Assembly: GCA_003450555.1 (NCBI GenBank)
Contig: DMFQ01000300.1
Location: 1 to 7,853, forward strand
DNA from: Ktedonobacter sp.
GTDB taxonomy: Bacteria; Chloroflexota; Ktedonobacteria; Ktedonobacterales; Ktedonobacteraceae
Reading direction: 5' to 3'
Length of the DNA stretch: 7,853 bases
The position numbers were made by a program, and so were the translations under genes. Within the stretch, counting starts at the first letter, position 1. Each line of letters opens with the position of its first letter. Below the pieces are notes generated by a model. That model was given only the letters and a program-made list of their open reading frames with translations, was not told where the DNA came from and made no database searches. Of this stretch, positions 1-5,771 are shown one piece after another.

Positions 1-917
1 CTGCTGACAATAGCCTCTGCTATAGCAGTAGAGGTCTGGATGACCAGGCGGAAGTGGTAGATGAAATCCTGACAGCATTAGAGTTAGAAGGCGTTTCTGT
101 CGAGCTTTTCCATACCGAACTAGGTCCCTCTCAGCAGGAGTTAAGCGTTCGCCACGCGGATATTTTGCGGGCCGCCGACAACGTTTGCCTGGTGCGCGAG
201 ACGGTACGTGGTGTAGCACGAGCCTTCAACCTTCTGGCGTCGTTTGCACCCAAGCCATTCCTTGACCAGGCTGGCAATGGTGCCCACATCCATCTGAGCC
301 TGTGGGGAATTGAGAACAGTGAGAACCGAGGAAAAAACCTGTTCTATGATGCTGGCGAGCGCGGCGGGTTAAGCGAACCTGGGAAACATTTTATTGGAGG
401 CGTTTTACGGCACATCCGAGGTCTTGTTGCGATCACCTGCGGGAGCCCCAATTCTTATCGCCGTCTTCTTCCCCATTACTGGAGTTCGGCCTATGGCGCG
501 TATGGCTTTGACAATCGCGAGGGAGCTATTCGGATACCTTCAGTCTTCTGGGGACGCGAGGCACAGTCGATCAACCTGGAACTCAAATGCGCTGACCACA
601 GTGGCAATCCTTACCTCTCGATGGGAGCGTTATTAGCGGCAGGGCTAGATGGTATCAAACATTCCATCGATCCAGGCGAACCACAGGAGATTGATCCCGG
701 CAACTACAGTGATGAGGAGCGGGAACAGCGTGGTATTCGCCGATTGCCAACTTCACTCGATGAAGCTGTAGATGAGTTAGAGCGCGACCAGGTTTTATTA
801 GACGCGCTAGGGCCTTTACTGGCAAGGTCCTATATCGCTGTCAAACGCGACGAGTCCGCCTTTTTCAAAGAGAAAAGTGCCGAGGAAGAAACACGCCAGC
901 ACTTTTATAAATACTAA
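1..917 (+). CDS. Glutamine synthetase family protein (GlnA/PuuA/FluG-like), 5'-truncated by window edge
   Basis: The frame is open from base 3, so the true start lies upstream. The visible part is 304 residues; family members are about 440-470, so roughly the first third is missing. Family motifs seen in order are GPSQQELSVR with downstream AADN (nucleotide/glutamate site region), APKPF followed by NGAHIHLSLW (the conserved NGxHxH metal/ATP loop), PNSYRRL, FDNREGAIRIPS (arginine-bearing substrate loop) and a GNPYLSMGALLAAGLDGI helix. Known family chemistry is ATP-dependent gamma-glutamyl amide formation on glutamate, using ammonia or an amine, in the cytoplasm. The loop usually read as W-A-P before the NR motif is WSSA here, and no GlnA-type adenylylation-loop motif is visible. 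I therefore infer a GlnA-like or gamma-glutamyl-amine ligase rather than the housekeeping enzyme. Upstream context is unknown; a FluG-type amidohydrolase lies about 2 kb downstream on the same strand. Family is certain, substrate is not. Confidence 0.93.
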   Translation, partial: ADNSLCYSSRGLDDQAEVVDEILTALELEGVSVELFHTELGPSQQELSVRHADILRAADNVCLVRETVRGVARAFNLLASFAPKPFLDQAGNGAHIHLSLWGIENSENRGKNLFYDAGERGGLSEPGKHFIGGVLRHIRGLVAITCGSPNSYRRLLPHYWSSAYGAYGFDNREGAIRIPSVFWGREAQSINLELKCADHSGNPYLSMGALLAAGLDGIKHSIDPGEPQEIDPGNYSDEEREQRGIRRLPTSLDEAVDELERDQVLLDALGPLLARSYIAVKRDESAFFKEKSAEEETRQHFYKY

Positions 918-942
918 AAGTAAGGGAAAGTCAGGACAAAGC

Positions 943-990
943 AAGGAGATACCATCAACAGACTCCTTGTCCATTGATGGTATCTCCTTT
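943..990. terminator. Perfect 16-bp inverted repeat, probable bidirectional terminator
   Basis: Left arm 943-958 (AAGGAGATACCATCAA) is exactly complementary to right arm 974-989, with a 15-base loop. It lies 26 bases after the glutamine-synthetase-like stop codon and between convergent genes, the usual place for a shared terminator. The following T-run is only three bases on the plus strand and is interrupted on the minus strand, so it is not a textbook intrinsic terminator. The loop contains a second CTCCTT copy (963-968) able to compete for the left arm. Confidence 0.6.
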
Positions 991-1040
991 GTGCATGACA
1001 ATGCACAGTTACTGCATATAACCCATCAGATCAGTGCAGT
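991..1040. repeat. Cluster of short inverted repeats around TGCA
   Basis: GTGCAT (991-996) pairs with ATGCAC (1001-1006) across a 4-base loop. ATGCA (1001-1005) can instead pair with TGCAT (1013-1017), and ACTGCA (1011-1016) with TGCAGT (1035-1040). The cluster lies downstream of the YtxH-like gene on its strand and may add to 3'-end structure. The stems are only 5-6 bp, so chance is possible. Confidence 0.3.
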
Positions 1041-1074
1041 ACGAATGTTAGTCTTTGTAGCTACCATAAGAGGT

Positions 1075-1437
1075 TTATGTGTTAGATGGTGTGCTCTGCT
1101 TCGCAGATGACGCCGCCTGTTTTGTAGTACCGGCAACATCCTGTCCTGTTTGTTTTACTGTTGTGGTAGCCTGCTGGGCCAGATCACCAAGATTACTGCC
1201 GGTCTCTTTTACCTTACTGACGGCCTGTTGCGCATAATCCTTCAAGTCACTGCTCGTCTGTGAGACGCGATCGGTTACCTGCTGGACATACTGGTTCATC
1301 TGTTCATTCTCTGGCAGATAGCCACGCATTTCCTCGAAGCGCTCACTCAAGAGACGGCGCATCTCATCACCCCGCATAGGTGCTACAACCAGACCGATAC
1401 CAACGCCGACCAGTATACCTTTAACAAAACTATTCAT
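1075..1437 (-). CDS. YtxH-like small membrane-anchored protein
   Basis: This 120-residue protein has a short glycine-rich hydrophobic N-terminal segment (about residues 4-20, KGILVGVGIGLVVAP), then the small basic/acidic stretch MRGDEMRRLLSERFEEMRG. This is the typical YtxH-domain layout, where a hydrophobic anchor ends in AP plus a G-x-E-x-R turn. The rest (residues 45-115) is Gln/Ala/Thr/Ser-rich, predicted long amphipathic helix. It carries an approximate 18-residue tandem repeat: VKETG at 76-80 against VKQTG at 94-98, and AQQA at 87-90 against TKQA at 105-108. YtxH relatives are general-stress-associated proteins of unknown biochemical role; similar repeats occur in LEA-like proteins. The start is backed by a GGAAAGGA-like Shine-Dalgarno about 8-15 bases upstream on the minus strand. 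It is downstream of the CoiA-like gene on the same strand but across 143 bases with its own candidate promoter, so probably separately controlled. Confidence 0.8.
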   Translation of the reverse strand: MNSFVKGILVGVGIGLVVAPMRGDEMRRLLSERFEEMRGYLPENEQMNQYVQQVTDRVSQTSSDLKDYAQQAVSKVKETGSNLGDLAQQATTTVKQTGQDVAGTTKQAASSAKQSTPSNT

Positions 1438-1447
1438 TCTTCAACAT

Positions 1448-1455
1448 CCTTTCCT
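1448..1455 (-). promoter_or_regulatory. Ribosome binding site for the YtxH-like gene
   Basis: Read on the minus strand the bases are GAAAGGAT, a good Shine-Dalgarno core (AAAGGA) about 10 bases before the ATG at 1437. It supports that start. Confidence 0.65.
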
Positions 1456-1474
1456 ATCTCAGTCAGTTTAGCGT

Positions 1475-1502
1475 CACACAACTCGCGAAAAACGCGTGTG
1501 TG
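1475..1502. promoter_or_regulatory. Bulged hairpin in the probable leader of the YtxH-like gene
   Basis: CACACA (1475-1480) and CGCG (1484-1487) pair with CGCG (1493-1496) and TGTGTG (1497-1502). This gives a 10-bp stem with a three-base bulge and an AAAAA loop. No T-run follows on either strand, so a terminator is unlikely. If the promoter at 1544-1571 is right, it falls in the 5' untranslated leader. Confidence 0.35.
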
Positions 1503-1534
1503 CCACTTTTGCCGAATTTACCTTTGGCTTACTC

Positions 1535-1552
1535 TGGTAATACGTATTACCA
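1535..1552. promoter_or_regulatory. 18-bp perfect palindrome, candidate operator overlapping a -10 element
   Basis: TGGTAATACGTATTACCA is its own reverse complement over all 18 bases with no spacer, as expected for a site bound by a dimeric regulator. It lies about 100 bases upstream of the YtxH-like start and just past the CoiA-like stop. Each half contains TGGTAATAC, which resembles an extended -10 box (TGn plus TAATAC). A dimer bound here would cover the -10 and start point. Confidence 0.5.
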
Positions 1553-1571
1553 TAGCAATGAGTTTCATAAA
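1544..1571 (-). promoter_or_regulatory. Candidate promoter for the YtxH-like gene
   Basis: On the minus strand, TTTATG (1566-1571) is a weak -35 and TAATAC (1544-1549), preceded by TGG, is an extended -10, with a 16-base spacer. Predicted transcription start is near 1537, leaving a leader of about 100 bases with the hairpin at 1475-1502. The -35 matches consensus poorly. Confidence 0.35.
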
Positions 1572-1580
1572 GCAGACGTT

Positions 1581-2702
1581 TTAGGGAGAAGTAGAGGACG
1601 ATAGAGCGAGGAGCATCTCGTAGTATCTGGCAAAGGCTGCATATGGACCTACAAAAGGAAGCTCTTGCGACAGTTCTTGTAAACGAGTCACGCCATACCC
1701 TTGCTTTGCTAAGGTGTGTAACCAATCAATGGCGCGTTGCACACGCAATGAGTCTTCTGCGCGAGGTGGTTGATCAAGAGAGCCACGGCCAAAGTTAAAG
1801 CGTCGCAATAAATCAGGGTCACGCTGATAGGCGCGCAACAGAGGTAGCATTACTGTATGAACAGCCTCCTCACTTACAGAGTGTTCCAGGTACGAAAGGA
1901 GCAATGCCTCAACCACGCTCGGCGCTACCTTCATCGCCTCGAGGAGTCGTGTTCGCTCCAACAGAATAGCACGAGCGGAGTGCATAAGTGCGCCTTGTTC
2001 TCCCAGACGAATACTGTTAAGTTGATCAGTGAGAGAGGCGCCGAAACCCAGACGCCCGACCCATCCTTCAAAGAAAGGTCTCAAAGCAGTATCCTGAGGC
2101 CACAATTGTAGCATTTCACGGGAAACGGGCCAGCGCAGCCAGGCTCTTGGTGGCTCTAGAAGGGGATCGAGAAACAGTATTTCGCGTGCGGAGGCAATAA
2201 TCGCTTCGATGAATGCCTCTTGCTTTTCGCGCCGATTGTTTCCGATAATCCAGATATCGAGAATTTGTGCGTTACGGTAAGCTGTATGGCGATGCCGCCA
2301 CTCATCGATATCAAGTGGAGCACATTGAAATTCGACTGCCCAACATGTTCCATGCTCATGCCTGACAAAGATATCCGCAATGCGATTTGGTTCGGGCAGA
2401 CGCTTCTCCAGGGTAACGACAGCTTGAGGAAATTGTTTGCGCAGCCAGTTGGCCAGTACGCTCTTTCCACGAATATGCCGTACCGATTCAGCTTCGGTAC
2501 TCCAGGCGCATTCGCCACGTTGGTGCGCAAAATGAAGTTGCGTACGTTTTTCAGGACCGCCGCGTACATGCACTACACCACGGCAGTTGGGACAACTTAG
2601 AGCGTGTTCACGCGACCAGCGTTGCAATAGCTCCAGGGGGGTCTCTTCAGCTACAATAGGACGACCGCCGGGTCCGTAGGCGACAAGCATTGGTTCTGCC
2701 AT
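1581..2702 (-). CDS. CoiA-like competence/nuclease family protein
   Basis: This 373-residue protein has the CoiA layout. An N-terminal zinc-ribbon-like module is built on CPNC (37-40) and HFAH (57-60), followed by SVRHIRGK (74-80). A restriction-endonuclease-like core has RIAD (107-110), EFQ (124-126) and the following HRHTAYRN segment, with D110, E124 and Q126 the likely metal-binding residues. The C-terminal half is helical and not recognisable. CoiA acts in natural transformation of Gram-positive bacteria at a step between DNA uptake and recombination; the nuclease role here is inferred from the core motifs. No other competence gene is visible nearby. The minus-strand ATG at 2702 has AAGG directly against it, too close for a ribosome site. 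The ATG at 2690 (codon 5) has AAGGATGG at a better distance, so translation may begin there, giving 369 residues. Confidence 0.8.
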   Translation of the reverse strand: MAEPMLVAYGPGGRPIVAEETPLELLQRWSREHALSCPNCRGVVHVRGGPEKRTQLHFAHQRGECAWSTEAESVRHIRGKSVLANWLRKQFPQAVVTLEKRLPEPNRIADIFVRHEHGTCWAVEFQCAPLDIDEWRHRHTAYRNAQILDIWIIGNNRREKQEAFIEAIIASAREILFLDPLLEPPRAWLRWPVSREMLQLWPQDTALRPFFEGWVGRLGFGASLTDQLNSIRLGEQGALMHSARAILLERTRLLEAMKVAPSVVEALLLSYLEHSVSEEAVHTVMLPLLRAYQRDPDLLRRFNFGRGSLDQPPRAEDSLRVQRAIDWLHTLAKQGYGVTRLQELSQELPFVGPYAAFARYYEMLLALSSSTSP

Positions 2703-2732
2703 CCTTGTTCAGAGAAGCGAACATTCGTCCCA

Positions 2733-2741
2733 ATTGTACCA
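2733..2741 (-). promoter_or_regulatory. Candidate extended -10 for the CoiA-like gene
   Basis: Minus-strand reading gives TGGTACAAT, an extended -10 (TGG plus TACAAT). It would start transcription about 25 bases before the 2702 ATG. No good -35 is seen 16-18 bases further upstream. Confidence 0.35.
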
Positions 2742-2769
2742 CCTTCTTCAAGCATGGTGCCAGTTGGCT

Positions 2770-2798
2770 TTCGTTCTTTTGCATGTATGGCATATAAT
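2770..2798 (+). promoter_or_regulatory. Candidate promoter for the amidohydrolase gene
   Basis: A consensus TATAAT lies at 2793-2798, with a weak -35 (TTCGTT, 2770-2775) at 17 bases. The expected start near 2805 leaves a leader of about 77 bases. The -10 is the strong part of this call. Confidence 0.5.
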
Positions 2799-2836
2799 CA
2801 CTAAACAGTCTCTAGTACTTATAAAGAGGGAATTTC

Positions 2837-2851
2837 CGAGAGACACTCTCG
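2837..2851 (+). promoter_or_regulatory. Small hairpin in the amidohydrolase leader
   Basis: CGAGAG (2837-2842) pairs perfectly with CTCTCG (2846-2851) across an ACA loop, 31 bases before the start codon. It could affect leader stability or simply be chance; no regulator site is recognised. Confidence 0.3.
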
Positions 2852-2881
2852 TCACCCAGTATTTGAGTTGATGGAGGATCT

Positions 2882-4015
2882 ATGCTTGATTTAACAGATA
2901 TCCACGTCGTAGATAATCATTGCCATCCTGTGCTGCTAGATCAACACATGGATAGAGTGCAATTCCGTGGTTACTGCACCGAAGCCACAGATCCCATCTT
3001 TGCCGAAGAGCATGTTCCTAACACCGTTTACTACCTCTGGCTCCTGCGTCAGATGGCAACAGTTTATGGGTGTGACCGCAACGAAGAGGCTATTCTAGCA
3101 GCACGCAACAAATTGGGTAACGAGGCATTGATTGAACACCTCTTTCGAGCAGCCAACATTGATACATTAGTGCTTGACCCTGCTTATCCTCCCGGATCCA
3201 CATGTTATACGCCTGAACGTATGGGACAACTTGGGCGCTGTAGGGCCGTCAAAATGCTGCGCCTGGAGACTCTTATGCAGCAGCTCATACCGGAGTACAG
3301 TGATTTTGATGAGGTTGTCGATCGCTACTCTATGGTAGTCAGCCGGGCGCGTGAAGACGGTTTTTGTGCGCTCAAAAGCATTGTCGCATATCGTACCGGT
3401 TTAAACATTACCGAGTGGAGTAAAGACGAGGCTTTCGCTGCTTTCGCAGAGGCGCGCGCCGAGGTTACTGAGCAAGGACAACTCCGCATAGCACACAAAC
3501 CGCTGATAGATTTCCTCTTACATATCGCTTTCCAACACGCAGCTAATCAACAGTTACCGTTGCAATTTCATACTGGTTATGGGGATAGCGATACAGATAT
3601 GCGATTGGGTAATCCGCTGCAGTTGCGAGAAGTGTTGGAGAAGACAGATTACCATACCATGCCTATCGTTCTTCTCCACGAGAGCTACCCATATAGCCAG
3701 CTGGGCGCATATCTTGCGGCAATCTATCCGCATGTCTATTTTGACCTTTCATATACCATCCCTTTCGTCGATAAATTAGAGATGCTGGCCTTTACACGGC
3801 AGGCATTAGGTGTGGCACCAGCCAGCAAGCTCATGTTCAGTACAGACGGCATTCATATCCCAGAGATGCACTGGGCCGGAGCTTTGCGCGGACGAAGCGT
3901 TATCGGCCAGGTACTTGACGAAATGATACAAGCAGATGAAATCGACGAAGAAGAAGCCTACCATCTCGCGCAGCAGATTTTACACGACACAGCATATACC
4001 GTTTATAAGCTATAG
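2882..4015 (+). CDS. Amidohydrolase (amidohydrolase_2 type, FluG N-domain-like metal-dependent hydrolase)
   Basis: This 377-residue protein is a complete TIM-barrel amidohydrolase. Visible active-site elements are the N-terminal DNHCH (H13-x-H15, metal ligands), FCALKSIVAYRTGL (K165, likely bridging or second-site lysine), QFHTGYGD (H230), VLLHESYPY (H266) and FSTDG (D322, general-base aspartate at the end of strand 8). The pattern HxH, K in a KSIxAYRxGL context, QFHTGxGD, LLHxxYP and STDG is characteristic of the amidohydrolase domain of FluG and its bacterial stand-alone relatives. The family hydrolyses or decarboxylates amide, ester or carboxylate substrates; the substrate here is unknown. 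Start ATG 2882 has GGAGGA at 2873-2878, with only three bases between, slightly tight but convincing. The NUDIX gene follows in the same direction after 58-91 bases with no strong terminator, so co-transcription is plausible. A glutamine-synthetase-like gene lies about 2 kb upstream. Confidence 0.88.
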   Translation: MLDLTDIHVVDNHCHPVLLDQHMDRVQFRGYCTEATDPIFAEEHVPNTVYYLWLLRQMATVYGCDRNEEAILAARNKLGNEALIEHLFRAANIDTLVLDPAYPPGSTCYTPERMGQLGRCRAVKMLRLETLMQQLIPEYSDFDEVVDRYSMVVSRAREDGFCALKSIVAYRTGLNITEWSKDEAFAAFAEARAEVTEQGQLRIAHKPLIDFLLHIAFQHAANQQLPLQFHTGYGDSDTDMRLGNPLQLREVLEKTDYHTMPIVLLHESYPYSQLGAYLAAIYPHVYFDLSYTIPFVDKLEMLAFTRQALGVAPASKLMFSTDGIHIPEMHWAGALRGRSVIGQVLDEMIQADEIDEEEAYHLAQQILHDTAYTVYKL

Positions 4016-4092
4016 TATTTCGCACTCACGCCTACGGAGCGCTCCTTTCTAAGAACCTTTTGGAAAGAAGATTATGACGGTCATGGTAAGTC

Positions 4093-4098
4093 AAGGAG
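4093..4098 (+). promoter_or_regulatory. Ribosome binding site that decides the NUDIX start
   Basis: AAGGAG sits 8 bases before ATG 4107, the ideal arrangement. The earlier in-frame ATGs at 4074 and 4083 have only a weak GGAAAG-like stretch upstream. This favours 4107 over the longest reading frame. Confidence 0.7.
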
Positions 4099-4106
4099 AC
4101 ACGGCT

Positions 4107-4565
4107 ATGGCGGATAAATCAATCCCGGCAGACGGTTCAGCGCGTTTCCGCGTAGCGGTCTCAGCACTGATTTTTGAAGAGGGGACTGTTCTCCTGGCAC
4201 ATCGCCGCGATATCGACTGGTGGAATCTCCCAGGAGGAGGGATGGAGGTGGGAGAGACTGTTGAGGAGGCGCTGCGCCGTGAAGTGTATGAAGAAACGGG
4301 ATTAGCCGTCGAGATCGAGCAACTGGTAGGAGTCTACTCGAAGCCGCAGAAGCAGGAAGTTGTTTTAACGTTCCGTTGTCACGTCGTAGGAGGGGTATTA
4401 AGCGAGACGGAAGAGTCTCGCGAATGCCGCTACTTTGCGCTCAGTACTTTGCCAGCTAATTTACTGCCAAAGCACCACCAACGAATAGAGGACGCCTTGC
4501 TCAATCAACAAAGCGCTATTCTTCGCACGCAGAGCAGCAGCACAGAAGAAGATCAACAATTGTGA
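4107..4565 (+). CDS. NUDIX hydrolase
   Basis: The protein is 152 residues from ATG 4107; the frame could begin at 4074, giving 163. It contains a perfect NUDIX box, G-x5-E-x7-REUxEExGU, seen as GGMEVGE then REVYEETGL (residues 55-77 counted from 4074). It is preceded by the usual RFRVAVSALIFEEGTVLLAHRR strand pair, split here as RFRVAVSALIF and VLLAHRR, and by WWNLPGGG. Glutamates 70, 73 and 74 are the expected magnesium ligands. NUDIX enzymes cleave nucleoside-diphosphate-linked compounds; no substrate-specific signature is visible, so MutT-like, ADP-ribose or CDP-type substrates remain possible. The last 20 residues are a polar Ser/Glu/Gln tail. It probably shares a transcript with the amidohydrolase upstream and converges on the E1-alpha-like gene, with 46 bases between stop codons. 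Confidence 0.9.
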   Translation: MADKSIPADGSARFRVAVSALIFEEGTVLLAHRRDIDWWNLPGGGMEVGETVEEALRREVYEETGLAVEIEQLVGVYSKPQKQEVVLTFRCHVVGGVLSETEESRECRYFALSTLPANLLPKHHQRIEDALLNQQSAILRTQSSSTEEDQQL

Positions 4566-4611
4566 GAGAGCATGTTGTCGGGAAATGGATGTTGCATACT
4601 ATTGCTCCAGC

Positions 4612-5547
4612 TTACTCAAGTGCTAGCTCTCTTAAAGCTTCTTGCATCGCCTGTGCAACATCGTTGTTCAGGCGTTCGCGAAGTTGTACTGCCCACTCCT
4701 GATCCCATATATTCCACTTCTCCAGGTATTTCTGATACGAAATTAATGGATCAGACCGACTATTTTCCTCTGATGATGGGCTATCCGGTGATTGGCGTTG
4801 CACATTCAGCTCTAATAGGACTGGTCCAAGTCCTTCACGAACGTGCTGCATCGCTGCTTGCATAGCCAGGTAAACAGCGATAACATCTATCCCATCTATA
4901 GAATGATGCTCAAGGCCGACAGGCAAATCAGGTAAGGATGAAGAAAAACTATCTTGTTCACAAACAAAAACGACGGGGAGTTGGTGTAGAGAGGCAAAGG
5001 TTATCCCTTCAAGGAAATCTGGCTCAGCAGTAGCATTATCTCCACAATAGGCTACAGTAACTGCGGTTAATGCAAAGCCTTTACGAAGTTTACAGGCAAA
5101 AGCAATACCTGCTGCGTGCAGTATCTGCGTTGACACAGGAGCCGATCCCGCAACCATATTATGTTTAGAGTAGCCCCAATGCGGTATCGGCTGCATGTTT
5201 TTAATTCTGAGAGCATCATACTGGGCTGTCTCCTTCTCTTCACTTCTGCGTCTATTCGCCGCCTGTACATATGTGCGTAATACTTCATAAGGGGTCATAC
5301 CAATGGTCAGCACGACACCAAGATCGCGATAATAAGGCAGAGTAAAATCTTTCCCTACCGCTATGCATATAGCGCTCCCTATTTGTGCTGCTTCATACCC
5401 ACGACAGGTCGAAACAACATGATTGTGCCTCCCTTGCTCCAGCTTATTCAACTGCCATAGGCAATTATCTACAGCCCGTGTCAAGAACATACGAGCATAA
5501 AGATCCCGCATAAAGGAGGGAGTTAGAGATGGAATGCTTATCTCCAA
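4612..5547 (-). CDS. Stand-alone E1-alpha-like thiamine-diphosphate dehydrogenase subunit with altered active site
   Basis: This 311-residue protein follows the 2-oxo acid dehydrogenase E1-alpha pattern end to end: LYARMFLTRAVDN (16-28), RGYEAAQIGSA (49-59), PYYRDLGVVLTIGMTPYEVL (71-90), APVSTQILHAAGIAFACKL (136-154) and the diphosphate/Mg region 169-200. Family role is decarboxylation of 2-oxo acids with thiamine diphosphate, in a heterotetramer with E1-beta. Here the diphosphate motif GDG is GDN (169-171), the C-E-N-N end of the motif is CEQD (196-199), and the R-x-x-x-H-S phosphorylation-loop motif is RQSPDS (251-256), with His replaced by Asp. No E1-beta gene follows; the next gene on the left is a convergent NUDIX hydrolase. 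Length is slightly short for the family (about 320-360) but there is no visible frameshift. Start ATG 5547 has GGTGA 6-7 bases upstream. It may be a divergent enzyme or a non-catalytic paralogue. It is transcribed divergently from the fused E1. Confidence 0.82.
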   Translation of the reverse strand: MEISIPSLTPSFMRDLYARMFLTRAVDNCLWQLNKLEQGRHNHVVSTCRGYEAAQIGSAICIAVGKDFTLPYYRDLGVVLTIGMTPYEVLRTYVQAANRRRSEEKETAQYDALRIKNMQPIPHWGYSKHNMVAGSAPVSTQILHAAGIAFACKLRKGFALTAVTVAYCGDNATAEPDFLEGITFASLHQLPVVFVCEQDSFSSSLPDLPVGLEHHSIDGIDVIAVYLAMQAAMQHVREGLGPVLLELNVQRQSPDSPSSEENSRSDPLISYQKYLEKWNIWDQEWAVQLRERLNNDVAQAMQEALRELALE

Positions 5548-5609
5548 TGGATTATCACCGGTACCCTTTAATCTCCAAGGTTACTTCGTCTGACAAGTAT
5601 TTCTTCGCT

Positions 5610-5638
5610 ATTATAGTCTTACGGAATAACTTCGGCAA
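5610..5638 (-). promoter_or_regulatory. Promoter for the E1-alpha-like gene
   Basis: On the minus strand TTGCCG (5633-5638) and consensus TATAAT (5610-5615) are separated by exactly 17 bases. Predicted start is near 5603, giving a leader of about 56 bases. Confidence 0.65.
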
Positions 5639-5674
5639 TAAACCTGAGGGAAACGCTGCCTTCCATCTCACACA

Positions 5675-5703
5675 TTGCAATTCGTAACCATGGATTCTAT
5701 AAT
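5675..5703 (+). promoter_or_regulatory. Promoter for the fused E1 gene
   Basis: TTGCAA (5675-5680) and consensus TATAAT (5698-5703) are 17 bases apart. Predicted start is near 5710, giving a leader of about 62 bases. The -35 box lies back-to-back with the divergent promoter's -35, 36 bases away, leaving room for one shared regulator site. None is recognised. Confidence 0.7.
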
Positions 5704-5755
5704 AAACTCGCAAAAGCATAGACATAGGAAAGGCCTGAAACGTCAATGAAGACCT

Positions 5756-5761
5756 GGGAGG
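5756..5761 (+). promoter_or_regulatory. Ribosome binding site for the fused E1 gene
   Basis: GGGAGG lies 10 bases before ATG 5772. It supports this start over the internal in-frame ATGs at codons 26 and 28. Confidence 0.7.
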
Positions 5762-5771
5762 CAGAAACAGC

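Noticed and set aside
2156..2569. 137-codon minus-strand ORF
   Set aside because: It is an alternate frame of the CoiA-like gene with no family features.
2220..2600. 126-codon plus-strand ORF
   Set aside because: It lies wholly inside the CoiA-like gene on the opposite strand, has no recognisable motifs and no ribosome site; the motif-rich minus frame explains this DNA.
4036..4045. GGAGCGCTCC palindrome followed by TTTCT between the amidohydrolase and NUDIX genes
   Set aside because: It has no loop beyond four of its own bases, leaving a 3-bp stem; too weak to call a terminator, so co-transcription of the two genes remains likely.
4074..4106. Longer NUDIX start at ATG 4074
   Set aside because: Its upstream Shine-Dalgarno is poor, while ATG 4107 has AAGGAG at 8 bases; extra residues fall before the family's conserved region.
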